Assembly: GCA_937902995.1 (NCBI GenBank)
Contig: CALEKY010000160.1
Coordinates: 1-36,052, forward strand
Direction: 5' to 3'
From: an uncultured Sinobacteraceae bacterium
GTDB lineage: Bacteria > Pseudomonadota > Gammaproteobacteria > Steroidobacterales > Steroidobacteraceae
DNA length: 36,052 nucleotides
Position 1 is the stretch's first letter; each line of letters begins with the position of its first letter. The translations under genes and the position numbers were made by a program. Below, one piece after another: positions 21,801 through 29,672 of the stretch. The notes beneath the pieces were generated by a model that was not told where the DNA came from, did no database searches, and saw only the letters and a program-made list of their open reading frames with translations.

Positions 21801-22864
21801 GCCATTCCTCAGTCGCCGCATTGTCGCCGGAGCTGGCCGACGTTCGCGACGCCACCGCGGCGGACACGGGCAAGCCCGCGTTCACGCATCGGCAATCGGC
21901 ACACTGCGAAAGCGGCGTCGTCTCCGCGATGATGACGCACTACGGCGTACCGATGAGCGAGCCCATGGCCTTCGGGCTCGCCAGCGCGCTCACGTTTGCG
22001 TACATCCCGTTCGTCAAGCTCGCAGGCATGCCGCTCATCGCCTATCGCATGCCGCCGGGCACGATCATCGCCGCCATGTCGAAACGGCTCGGCGCGAAGA
22101 TCGAACGCCGCCGTTTCAGCGATCCCAAAGCCGGCATGGCCGCGCTCGACGAGCAGCTCGCTCAAGGACGCATCGTCGGCTTACAGACATGCGTGTACTG
22201 GCTGCCGTATTTCCCGGAAGCCATGCGCTTTCATTTCAACATGCACAACTTGATCGTCTTCGGCAAAGAAGGCGACGAGTACCTGATCAGCGATCCGGTG
22301 TTCGAGGTCACGACGCGTTGCCCGGCCGATGCGCTCGAGAAAGCGCGCTTTGCCAAAGGCGCGATGGCGGCGAAGGGACTGATGTATTACCCGACGCGCA
22401 TGCCGCGCGAGGTCGATTACGCCAAGCTCATTCCAGCCGCGATCAAGCGCAACTTCCACACGATGACGAAGGCGCCGCTGCCGATCGTCGGCATCCGTGG
22501 CATTCGTTATCTGGCGAAGAACGTCGTCAAGCTCGGCGAACGCAACGACAAGAATCTGATCCTCTACCTCACGCACATCGTGCGCATGCAGGAAGAGATC
22601 GGCACGGGCGGCGCCGGTTTCCGCTTTCTCTACGGCTCGTTTTTACAAGAATCGGGCAAGCTGCTCGGCAATGACGGCCTGATCGAAGCCTCGAAAAAGA
22701 TCACCGCCGCCGGCGACGAGTGGCGCCGCTTCGCGCTCAATGCAACGAAGATGTGCCGCGGCCGCATGCCGATGGACGTTCACGCCCTCGCCGACATCAT
22801 CAACCGCTGCGCGGACAAGGAGCTGGAGGCGTGGCAGGAAGCGCGGAAAGCGCTTGATAGTTGA
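21797..22864 (+). CDS. BtrH-like acyltransferase (cysteine-protease-like fold)
   Basis: This 355-residue protein has a BtrH N-terminal domain type with a likely Cys-His-Asp triad: Cys37 in AHCESG, His150 in HFNMHN and Asp166 in LISDP. BtrH transfers an acyl group from an ACP to an aminoglycoside amine in butirosin biosynthesis. By analogy this enzyme could move an ACP-bound acyl chain (such as the aryl polyene) to a nucleophile such as the dialkylresorcinol hydroxyl. This is inference. The C-terminal half (from about residue 200) is helical and lacks a family name I can give. It lies in a plus-strand block with darA and darB. Its last residues (L-D-S) and stop are encoded by TTGATAG/TTGACAG heptamers. 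Confidence 0.8.
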   Translation: MSHSSVAALSPELADVRDATAADTGKPAFTHRQSAHCESGVVSAMMTHYGVPMSEPMAFGLASALTFAYIPFVKLAGMPLIAYRMPPGTIIAAMSKRLGAKIERRRFSDPKAGMAALDEQLAQGRIVGLQTCVYWLPYFPEAMRFHFNMHNLIVFGKEGDEYLISDPVFEVTTRCPADALEKARFAKGAMAAKGLMYYPTRMPREVDYAKLIPAAIKRNFHTMTKAPLPIVGIRGIRYLAKNVVKLGERNDKNLILYLTHIVRMQEEIGTGGAGFRFLYGSFLQESGKLLGNDGLIEASKKITAAGDEWRRFALNATKMCRGRMPMDVHALADIINRCADKELEAWQEARKALDS

Positions 22865-22867
22865 CAG
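22854..22867. repeat. Heptamer pair E (TTGATAG, TTGACAG)
   Basis: Two units identical to those of array A, in the same orientation on the plus strand, cover the end of the BtrH-like gene and include its stop codon (22862-22864). Confidence 0.7.
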
Positions 22868-22909
22868 CGAGCGGTAGCATCGAAGCGAAAATCGCGTCCG
22901 CGTCTCACT

Positions 22910-23506
22910 TCAAGGAATAGTGGTCACGATCGAGAAAAACCGGACGCCTTCCGGCGTGCTATACACGGCGCTGACGTAGCACGCCCCCTCTTCTTCGCGT
23001 TGAATATAGGTTACGGCAGCGCCTGTTTTCGGATTCCGCGCTGCCATCCGGCCGCTGTGGAGAAGCCGCGCGACAGCGTGCTTCACGTCAGACTTGAGGA
23101 TCCGCAGCTCCATTCGGTACAGCGCCCATTTCTCCGATCGTCGCGTTTCCGGTTCGTCGGGCACGGGAGGGCTTGCCCGCTCGATGAGCTCCTCCACCGT
23201 GACATCCGCTTCTAATGGCTCATTCAGCACACGGGCAAGCGGCGACTCTCGACCGCCAGGCGAAGCACCGAGCAAGTCGCGCGGACGGATGTACAGCGTG
23301 AGCGCATCGGTTTTGTAGACCACTGCGGGTTCGCCCAAATACGGTTCGAGTTGAATCACGACCGGCGGACGCAGTGGAGGCGGCGTTTCGGTTGCCGGGC
23401 AGACGACCGCCCATGCCGACGTCATCGAAGCCAGCCCGGTTGCGAAGAGACAGACCGCGGCCGCCGCTAATCGACCTGCGCCATTCCATTGATTGCGGAG
23501 CTGCAC
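22910..23506 (-). CDS. Secreted or periplasmic protein of unknown function
   Basis: The start is GTG at 23506 with GGAAGAG about 9 bases upstream. The 198-residue product has a signal-peptide-like N-terminus (hydrophobic residues 12-32, ending in TSAWA) and a Pro-rich region PPPLRPPVVIQLEPYLGEP. Acidic and basic helices follow, then a C-terminal beta segment VTYIQREEEGACYVSAVY. I recognise no domain. It lies convergent to the BtrH-like gene, 45 bases away, and downstream of the ACP/KS operon. A promoter-like TTGACA with a weaker -10 lies upstream (23576-23604). It may be an envelope protein of the pigment system or unrelated. Confidence 0.65.
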   Translation of the reverse strand: MQLRNQWNGAGRLAAAAVCLFATGLASMTSAWAVVCPATETPPPLRPPVVIQLEPYLGEPAVVYKTDALTLYIRPRDLLGASPGGRESPLARVLNEPLEADVTVEELIERASPPVPDEPETRRSEKWALYRMELRILKSDVKHAVARLLHSGRMAARNPKTGAAVTYIQREEEGACYVSAVYSTPEGVRFFSIVTTIP

Positions 23507-23575
23507 GACAACGCTCTTCCGAACACCCGGGGACCTCGACGTCCCGCAACATCCCTTCGGCCGAATTGCCGGATG

Positions 23576-23604
23576 GTTTAATTTTCTTCTTATTGCGCTG
23601 TCAA
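23576..23604 (-). promoter_or_regulatory. Promoter-like site for the 22910 gene
   Basis: On the minus strand a perfect -35 TTGACA (23604-23599) is followed after 17 bases by TTAAAC (23581-23576), a weak -10 match (3 of 6). It lies about 70 bases before the GTG start. Confidence 0.4.
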
Positions 23605-23661
23605 TACATCTATCAGCCCAACGCAGTATCGACCAGCATTTCCAATCCTAATGCGCACTGC

Positions 23662-23680
23662 GCGCGATCTACGATCGCGC
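23662..23680. terminator. Hairpin GCGCGATC-TAC-GATCGCGC after the ACP/KS operon
   Basis: This perfect 8-bp stem with a 3-base loop lies 29 bases beyond the last gene of the minus-strand operon, after heptamer array F. There is no U-tract. Confidence 0.4.
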
Positions 23681-23691
23681 CCCCGTTCTCG

Positions 23692-23726
23692 CTGTCAACC
23701 ATCCACTGTCAACTCTCCACTGCAAC
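23692..23726. repeat. Heptamer array F (CTGTCAA type), overlapping a gene 3' end
   Basis: Units CTGTCAA, CCATCCA, CTGTCAA, CTCTCCA, CTGCAAC run at 7-base spacing. The stop codon of the KS-like gene (23709-23711 on the plus strand) lies inside, so its last residues (V-A-V-E-S) are repeat-encoded, as in PntAA. Confidence 0.8.
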
Positions 23727-24593
23727 GAGCATCGCCTGGTACCTGCCGCTCGGATCTCGATTGAGATGGAGCAGCGTTCCCTTTTCTCGCCGCAAGAACT
23801 CGCCGATCGCCGCGCCGCTTTGGCTGTCGTAATAAGGGCGTCCGGTCAGGTAATCGAAGACTTCGAGCCCGAGCGCGCGTTGCCATTCGTCGGCTTCCGC
23901 GCGCGGCATGAATTGGCCCGTGGCCAGTTTCCACTGTGCATCGATCGTCTGGTCTGACAGCCAGACTCGCAACGCTTTCGCGTCCGTGAAATGTCCCGCC
24001 GCAAGCAGCCGCCCTAGCGGCGTGGACGATGGCTGCGTCTGCAACAGCAGCCAATGACTGGCGTCGGCGACCGGCGTGTCCGCATCGAGGCCGAGACGCA
24101 TTCGATGCGCGGCGAGCGGCGGAACGACGACATCGACGGTGCCTACGAGCGCGCTGGTAACGACGCCTTGCTCGAGATCGAGCTTTGCGAGCTGCAGCAT
24201 CGTCTCGAACGCAAAGTAGCGGTTGCAGACAAAGGTGCTCTGACTCGTGAGCTTCAAGCTCTGCGCAACGTAGAAGCTCGCGGCGTTGCTCACCGTATTG
24301 ATGAAGCTCAAAGGCTTCGGCGCGCGCCCATCGCGAACGATCGAATGCATGACTTCGATCGTCACTTCCAAGTCGCCGCGCCCCGAGCCGAGATAAACCG
24401 CCGCATCTTCAGGTAACGCAGCTTGCTTGGCGCAGCGGCCCGCACCGATCAACGCGAGCTGGATGAACCGCCCGATACGGCGCACGGGCGTGCCGATCGC
24501 TTCGGCGACGAGCGCCTTCAAATCGACGGCAGAATCATCGGATTCGATGCGCTCGAAATAGTCGCCGCAGCTAGCGATGTAGATGGGCTTCAT
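23709..24593 (-). CDS. Short KS-like chain-length factor (second set)
   Basis: From ATG at 24593 this 294-residue protein is KS-like at its N-terminus (MKPIYIASCGDYFERIESDD) and in the segment VYLGSGRGDLEVTIEVMHSI. The active-site region reads STFVCNRYFAFETML. HGT and GHTxG motifs are absent and the protein is about 100 residues shorter than a full KS. It therefore looks like a chain-length factor for the KS at 24590, with which it shares an ATGA overlap. The C-terminal half (MPRAEADEWQRALGLEVFDY) is Trp-rich and not KS-like by eye. The last residues V-A-V-E-S are heptamer-encoded. Its exact role is unproven. Confidence 0.75.
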   Translation of the reverse strand: MKPIYIASCGDYFERIESDDSAVDLKALVAEAIGTPVRRIGRFIQLALIGAGRCAKQAALPEDAAVYLGSGRGDLEVTIEVMHSIVRDGRAPKPLSFINTVSNAASFYVAQSLKLTSQSTFVCNRYFAFETMLQLAKLDLEQGVVTSALVGTVDVVVPPLAAHRMRLGLDADTPVADASHWLLLQTQPSSTPLGRLLAAGHFTDAKALRVWLSDQTIDAQWKLATGQFMPRAEADEWQRALGLEVFDYLTGRPYYDSQSGAAIGEFLRREKGTLLHLNRDPSGRYQAMLVAVES

Positions 24594-25750
24594 CGGCTTC
24601 GCGCTCCGTCGTTGGCGACGATCAACGAAGTATTGCTGCCGCCGAAGCCGAAATAATTGAGCATGAACTTGCCGGGCGGTTGAGCGCGTAGCGTCTGATT
24701 GAGCGTCACATCCAAGTCGCTGTCGCCCGCCGCAATGCCCGGCGTTCCCGGCAGCATTCCGCGTTCGACCGCAGAACAAAACAGCGCCAGCTCGGCGACG
24801 CCGCACGCGCCGAACGTGTGACCGAGGTACGGCTTCAATGCACACACGGCAGGCGCCTTGCTGAATACGCGGCGCAAACCGGCGGCTTCGGCTTCATCGT
24901 TGAGCAGGCTCGCCGTACCGTGCATCTTGAGCGCGGCAATCTCGCCAGCTTCGACCTCACTACGTTCGAGCGCTTGCTGGATCACTGCCGCGATCGCCGA
25001 ACCGTCCGGATTCGTCGCCGAAATGCTGTGCGTGTCGCACAGGTTCGCACCGCCCAACAACGTCCAATTCGAATCGCGCGCCTCCGTACCGATCACCACT
25101 GCAGCACATGCTTCTCCCGGGACCAAGCCGCTACGCCGGCGATCGAACGGACGCATCACGTCGCGAGTGATGAGTTGCAGACCGCTGAACCCGAGCGCCG
25201 TGACGGCATTGAACATTTCCACGCCGACGACGAGCGCGTGACGCAAGCGACCGGCCTGCACCATCGCAGCTGCCGCAAGCAAGGCATTCGCGCTCGCCGT
25301 GCACGCGGTGTAGTAACTGTAGTCAGGGCCTTGAATACCGAATGCGGCACGCAGCCGGTTCGCCAGATTGCCGAGGCTGCTCGTCTTCGTCATCGGCAAC
25401 GCTTCGCTCGACGATTCGAGATCGCGGCGATATTGAGTCTCGAGCAGCGGCATATCGCCGCACGACGAACCGAGAAACAAGCCCATCTCTCGCCGCTCCG
25501 TCTGTGAGAGCCCGGCGCGCTCGATCGCTTCGACGATCACCCCGTGCAGTGCCTGCTCGAATCGGGCTTCTATATCGTCGAGCGGAGCATCGGCGAGCGT
25601 GTAGTAAGGAATCGAACGCGCGTCGTTTCCGAGCGGCACTGACACTTCGCGCGGCGGCTGCGGCGGACGCTCGAGCGCTGCGACGTTTGCATCGATCCCC
25701 CGCCCCAGCGTCGTGTGCAAGCCGAACGAAGCGAGGTGGATGGAAGGCAT
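24590..25750 (-). CDS. Beta-ketoacyl synthase of the second KS/ACP set
   Basis: This 386-residue KS has an intact active site: Cys150 in YTACTAS, His277 in MHGTAS, Lys306 and His311 in KPYLGHTFGACG, and FGFGGSNTSL near the end. It should condense malonyl-ACP with an ACP-bound acyl chain. It pairs with the short KS-like gene downstream (ATGA overlap) and lies 137 bases after an ACP gene. The pair is separate from the aryl-polyene KS set at 16551-18529. It may make the acyl precursor used by DarB or a second chain for the pigment, which is inference. Heptamer array G lies in its leader. Confidence 0.9.
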   Translation of the reverse strand: MPSIHLASFGLHTTLGRGIDANVAALERPPQPPREVSVPLGNDARSIPYYTLADAPLDDIEARFEQALHGVIVEAIERAGLSQTERREMGLFLGSSCGDMPLLETQYRRDLESSSEALPMTKTSSLGNLANRLRAAFGIQGPDYSYYTACTASANALLAAAAMVQAGRLRHALVVGVEMFNAVTALGFSGLQLITRDVMRPFDRRRSGLVPGEACAAVVIGTEARDSNWTLLGGANLCDTHSISATNPDGSAIAAVIQQALERSEVEAGEIAALKMHGTASLLNDEAEAAGLRRVFSKAPAVCALKPYLGHTFGACGVAELALFCSAVERGMLPGTPGIAAGDSDLDVTLNQTLRAQPPGKFMLNYFGFGGSNTSLIVANDGARSR

Positions 25751-25759
25751 GGGCGGGGG

Positions 25760-25834
25760 TCGTGAATCGTGATCCGTGACTCGTGATTCGGAGTCAGTGG
25801 GTAAGTCGTGAGCGGTGACTAGTGAGGAGTGATC
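25760..25834. repeat. Heptamer array G (TCGTGAT type) inside the operon
   Basis: About ten units run at 7-base spacing (TCGTGAA, TCGTGAT, CCGTGAC, TCGTGAT, TCGGAGT and so on) and degrade towards the ACP gene. The array lies between the ACP stop and the KS start, so in this operon the mRNA carries it as an intercistronic leader. Confidence 0.75.
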
Positions 25835-25887
25835 TTCGGGCGGTCGCGTATGGGCGGCCGCGGTCCCCTACAGTCTAAGCCTAAAGC

Positions 25888-26163
25888 CTATGACTGAGCG
25901 AAGGCCTCGCTTTCGGTCATGATGACTTCTGCGAGCGCGTCGATGTTGCGAAGGGCGCGGCGGGCTTTCGGACCGTCTTCGATGCGTACGCCATAACGCT
26001 CTTGCACGGCCATGCAAATTTGCAATGCGTCGAGCGAGTCGAGCCCGAGCGCGCCGCCGATCAATTGTTCCTCGTTCGTGATCGTGGCGGGATCCACGTC
26101 CTTGTCGCACTCCTTGACGATCAACGCCTTGAGCGCGCTCTTCAATTCTTCGATCTGCGTCAT
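25888..26163 (-). CDS. Acyl carrier protein of the second KS/ACP set
   Basis: This 91-residue ACP has the attachment motif LDSLDALQI (Ser43). Its DSLD form differs from the DSID of the two APE ACPs, which supports a separate function. Its ATG overlaps the permease stop as ATGA. It is the third ACP of the locus and the only one in the operon with the ABC exporter and the second KS. It could carry the acyl chain that DarB or the BtrH-like enzyme uses; no sequence evidence ties it to one partner. Confidence 0.9.
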   Translation of the reverse strand: MTQIEELKSALKALIVKECDKDVDPATITNEEQLIGGALGLDSLDALQICMAVQERYGVRIEDGPKARRALRNIDALAEVIMTESEAFAQS

Positions 26164-27353
26164 CAAATTTCGGTCCGCTTCAATAGGGCCCACGCGATCG
26201 CCAGTGCGGCCGCACCGAAAGCGGCGAGAGCCGCCGCCTCGGGCAGAACTTCGCGCGTGCCTGCGTCGTGCAACAGCACGTCCAGAAAACCTTCGAGTCC
26301 CCACGCCATCGGCGAAATGTTCGTCAGTTGCTGCATCGCCTCCGGCATGACGAACTTCGGCACCATGATGCCACCGATTGCAGCCAGGATCAGATTGCCG
26401 GCGCCGCCCAACAGCGTCGCCTGCTCGGTCGTGCGCGTGACGGAAGAAATCAGCAGCGCGTAGCCGAGCGCGGCGACACTCACCGCGGCGCAGACGAGCG
26501 CGAGCGCCGCAGGCGAGCCGTGCAGCTCGAGCGCCTCGCCGCCCAACGCCGGTACGAGCCACATTCCGGCCGCCATCATCAGAATCACCTGAACGATGTT
26601 CACGATGAAATAGGGCGCCAGCTTACCCATCAATAAGGTGCCCTGGCCGACGGGCATGGTTCGCAGGCGCTTGAGCGTACCTTGCTGGCGCTCGCGGATG
26701 AGCGTGTTCGAGAGCGGAATCACTACGAAGAAGGCGCCGAACACGAGCCATGCGGGCACATTCTGCTGGACCGCACTGGGTGCCCGCGCCTGGCCTCTCG
26801 ACTGGTACGCGTATTCGACTGCAGGCTGCGCGTTGCCGGAATCGAAACCGTCCGTACCGGACAGCACGGCAAGCGGACCTAGAATCGCCGACAGCCGTTC
26901 GCGCGCCAGAATCTCTCGCAACGTGCCGGAAAAAATCAGCTCGGTCTGTCGCGTCGTATCCGCAGCGACCGTGAGCACGATGCGCTCCGAGAGCGGCGAC
27001 GTTGCCTTGGGCAATGCCGCCCCATAGCCCGACTTGATCTCGATCCCGAACGCTGCCGAATGCGCGCGCATCTGTTCCTTGAGCGCCGTTCCCGGCTCTG
27101 CGGCGTGGACCGCGACCGATCCGCCGCTGGCCAATGCGGACGTCAGTGCACGTGACGCGGCGCTGTCGTCGCGATCCAAGATCACGACGCGCATCTTCTC
27201 GCCTGCGCGCTGCTCGAACTCGTCTTGCATCGCGAGCGACATGATGACCAGGAACGCGAGCGGCATGGCGAACAAGAGCAGCAGCGCATGCCAGTCATGG
27301 AACAGCAGTAGGAATTCCTTGTGCACACCGGCACGCCATGCGCGCAGGTTCAT
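26163..27353 (-). CDS. ABC-2 type transporter permease
   Basis: This 396-residue permease has an N-terminal helix (about residues 22-40, ALLLLFAMPLAFLVIMSLAM), a large periplasmic domain (about residues 45-200) and then five or six helices. The block FVVIPLSNTLIRERQQGTLK (residues 207-226) is the conserved ABC-2 coupling region. This architecture fits type-2 exporters of lipids, drugs or pigment precursors. The ATPase gene lies directly upstream with an ATGA overlap. The exporter probably acts as a dimer with two ATPases. Its cargo may be the resorcinol or a pigment intermediate, inferred only from neighbours. Confidence 0.88.
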   Translation of the reverse strand: MNLRAWRAGVHKEFLLLFHDWHALLLLFAMPLAFLVIMSLAMQDEFEQRAGEKMRVVILDRDDSAASRALTSALASGGSVAVHAAEPGTALKEQMRAHSAAFGIEIKSGYGAALPKATSPLSERIVLTVAADTTRQTELIFSGTLREILARERLSAILGPLAVLSGTDGFDSGNAQPAVEYAYQSRGQARAPSAVQQNVPAWLVFGAFFVVIPLSNTLIRERQQGTLKRLRTMPVGQGTLLMGKLAPYFIVNIVQVILMMAAGMWLVPALGGEALELHGSPAALALVCAAVSVAALGYALLISSVTRTTEQATLLGGAGNLILAAIGGIMVPKFVMPEAMQQLTNISPMAWGLEGFLDVLLHDAGTREVLPEAAALAAFGAAALAIAWALLKRTEI

Positions 27354-28321
27354 GACGTCGCCTCCCGCTCGGTGTCACGGGCGAGCAGCAAATCGAGATA
27401 GATTTTCTCGAGCCGGCTCACGCCGTAATGCAACCGTTCGTAGCGAACATTGCGGCGTTCGAGCTCTGCGAGCACTTCCGACAATCGGCCGGCGGGCACG
27501 GTGCACGACCACACCTTGTGATCGACGTGGGTCGGCGAGAACGCACTCAGCAACTGCGCGACGTTCGGATCGGGTTCCGTCAAAACGATTTGTAGCTGCT
27601 CCGCGCCTTCGCGACGCAGGAGGCTCTGCACGCGCTCGTGCAGCACGACGCGTCCACGATCGATCACGGCCACCGAATCGCACAGCGCTTCCACTTCTTC
27701 CATGTAGTGCGATGTATAGACGATCGTCGTGCCGCGCGCCTGCAGCGCCTTGACCGCATCGAGAATGCAGCGGCGCGATTCCGCATCGATACCGACGGTG
27801 GGCTCATCCAAGTAAAGGATCTTCGGCTCGTTCAACAAACCGATCGCGAGATTCAAGCGGCGCTTGAGTCCGCCCGAATACTGTCCGGCCGCGCGATCCA
27901 AGTGATCCTGCAAGCGGCAAATTTCGACGGCCGCCGCTTCCCGGCGTAGGCGTTCGCGACGCGACAAGCCGAACACGCTGCCGAAATAGGCGAGATTCTG
28001 CCGGCCTGTCAGCGCTTCGTAGAACGCATATTCCTGCGGCACGACGGCGCTGATGCGTTTGACGTGTCTTGCGCGGCGCGCGAGCGATTCGCCTTCGATC
28101 GAAATTTCGCCGCCTTGAATCCTGAGGCTTCCGGACATGAGACCGAGCAACGTGCTCTTGCCCGCCCCATTAGGTCCGAGCAGCCCGAAAATCTCCGCGC
28201 GCGGCACCTCGAAGCTCACATCGTGCAATGCGAGCTGCGCGGCATTCGCGTAGCGATAGCTCACACCGCGCACGACGATCGCGGCGGATTGCGAAACGGA
28301 AGCGGTCAACGGAAGCGCCAT
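27350..28321 (-). CDS. ABC transporter ATP-binding protein (ABC-2 exporter partner)
   Basis: This 323-residue ATPase has Walker A GPNGAGKST (residues 49-57), signature YSGGLKRRLNLAIGLL, Walker B LYLDEPTVGID and a following H-loop region YTSHYMEEVEAL. The C-terminal domain of about 90 residues is typical for drug- or lipid-export ATPases. I use ATG at 28321: an upstream in-frame start at 28360 would overlap the antiporter stop, while the chosen start lies 10 bases after it. The downstream permease is coupled by ATGA. It powers export of an unidentified substrate. Confidence 0.93.
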   Translation of the reverse strand: MALPLTASVSQSAAIVVRGVSYRYANAAQLALHDVSFEVPRAEIFGLLGPNGAGKSTLLGLMSGSLRIQGGEISIEGESLARRARHVKRISAVVPQEYAFYEALTGRQNLAYFGSVFGLSRRERLRREAAAVEICRLQDHLDRAAGQYSGGLKRRLNLAIGLLNEPKILYLDEPTVGIDAESRRCILDAVKALQARGTTIVYTSHYMEEVEALCDSVAVIDRGRVVLHERVQSLLRREGAEQLQIVLTEPDPNVAQLLSAFSPTHVDHKVWSCTVPAGRLSEVLAELERRNVRYERLHYGVSRLEKIYLDLLLARDTEREATS

Positions 28322-28331
28322 CAGGCCAACG

Positions 28332-29543
28332 TCAGTTCGAAGAAGGAGACTCGCCGACATCGGCGACGAGCCGCGAATGCACGTGCCAGCGCTTGAGCAT
28401 AACGGGTGTGAGCACGGTCGTCGTCATTCCGACAGCCAGCAACGTGGAAAACAAACCGCGATCGATCAGTCCTGCGTTCAGCGCAATCGCAGCCACTACG
28501 AGCTCCATCACGCCATGCGCGTTCATGACGATACCGACGCCCCACGCCTCGTGCGCATCCATGCGCTGCAGCCGTCCCACCATATAGCCGCCGATGAGCT
28601 TGGAGGCGATGGATCCGATCAAGAGCGCGGCAGCAAATCCGGGGTGCGACAGCGATTCCAGCTGAAACTGCATGCCCTGATACGCCATGAAAAGCGGTCC
28701 GAACAGACTGGCCGTGAGCACTTCGCACGTACCTTCGAGCCGCTCGAACGGCCGCTCGCCGATCAGTTCGGCGGAGATCATCATCGCGGCGAAGAATGCG
28801 CCGATTGCGAAATGAAACCCGAGCGCTTCGCTCAGAGCCCCCAACCCCAGCACGAACAGCAACACGAACGTGAGCTTGGCCGTCGACTCGCCGATCGAGA
28901 GCTCCTGTCGCGAACGGTTGCGTTTGACGACGCGCAGGCAGACGTGATGCGAGAGGACGATCGCTGCGATCAGGCCCAGCAATTTCGCCGCAGCGAGCGA
29001 GATGGAGCTCACCCAAGTGGTTTCCTGCTCGGACAAAGACAGCTCGATCAACAGGCCGAGTACGATGAAAACGATGATGTCCGCAAGCAGCGCACCCGAG
29101 ATCGCCACGCGTGCGAGCTGCGAGCCGAGCAGTTGAAATCCGCTCAGGATTTGCAACGCCACCGGCAAAGCCGTAACAGCCATGCACAACGCCACGACGG
29201 TCGCCGGGATCGGTGCGAGCGAGAATGCGAGCGCGATCGCTGCCGCAGTCGCCAGCGGCACGAAAAAGCCGATCAGGAGCGCGCCGACGCCTCGCCCTCG
29301 AAACACCTCGACGACGTGCTGCATGCGCATTTCGAGGCCCGCCGTCAGCACGATGAACAGTACGGCGATGTCGCTCACCGCGCCGAGGCCGGGCAAAGGC
29401 TCGACCCAGCCGGCGATCGACGGACCGATCACAATGCCCGCCAACATGTGGCCGGCGATCTTCGGCAATCCGACGCGTGAGCTGAGATGCCCGAAGACGT
29501 GCGCTGTCACGAGCAGCACGAAAATGCCGGTGATCAGCGCCAT
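28332..29543 (-). CDS. Cation/proton antiporter, CPA2 (Kef-type) family
   Basis: This 403-residue inner-membrane protein has about 12 hydrophobic segments, starting MALITGIFVLLVTAHVFGHL and with the CPA2-like LPKIAGHMLAGIVIGPS near residues 28-44. No C-terminal TrkA-N regulatory domain is attached, so it is the short form of Kef/NapA-like exchangers. It should swap Na+ or K+ for H+. It leads the minus-strand operon and is followed 10 bases later by the ABC ATPase. Its link to pigment export, perhaps through proton balance, is speculative; it may also be a bystander in the operon. Confidence 0.87.
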   Translation of the reverse strand: MALITGIFVLLVTAHVFGHLSSRVGLPKIAGHMLAGIVIGPSIAGWVEPLPGLGAVSDIAVLFIVLTAGLEMRMQHVVEVFRGRGVGALLIGFFVPLATAAAIALAFSLAPIPATVVALCMAVTALPVALQILSGFQLLGSQLARVAISGALLADIIVFIVLGLLIELSLSEQETTWVSSISLAAAKLLGLIAAIVLSHHVCLRVVKRNRSRQELSIGESTAKLTFVLLFVLGLGALSEALGFHFAIGAFFAAMMISAELIGERPFERLEGTCEVLTASLFGPLFMAYQGMQFQLESLSHPGFAAALLIGSIASKLIGGYMVGRLQRMDAHEAWGVGIVMNAHGVMELVVAAIALNAGLIDRGLFSTLLAVGMTTTVLTPVMLKRWHVHSRLVADVGESPSSN

Positions 29544-29672
29544 AGGCGAGCGTCGACCCGCGCGTCCGGCAGGGCGGGCACGATCTTTCTAGGACTGAAA
29601 ATGGACACGGGCTCTCGGGCGAAAGGCGAGCGATGCGGCGATGATACCCGTCGCGATCGCCGCATCGGCGGG

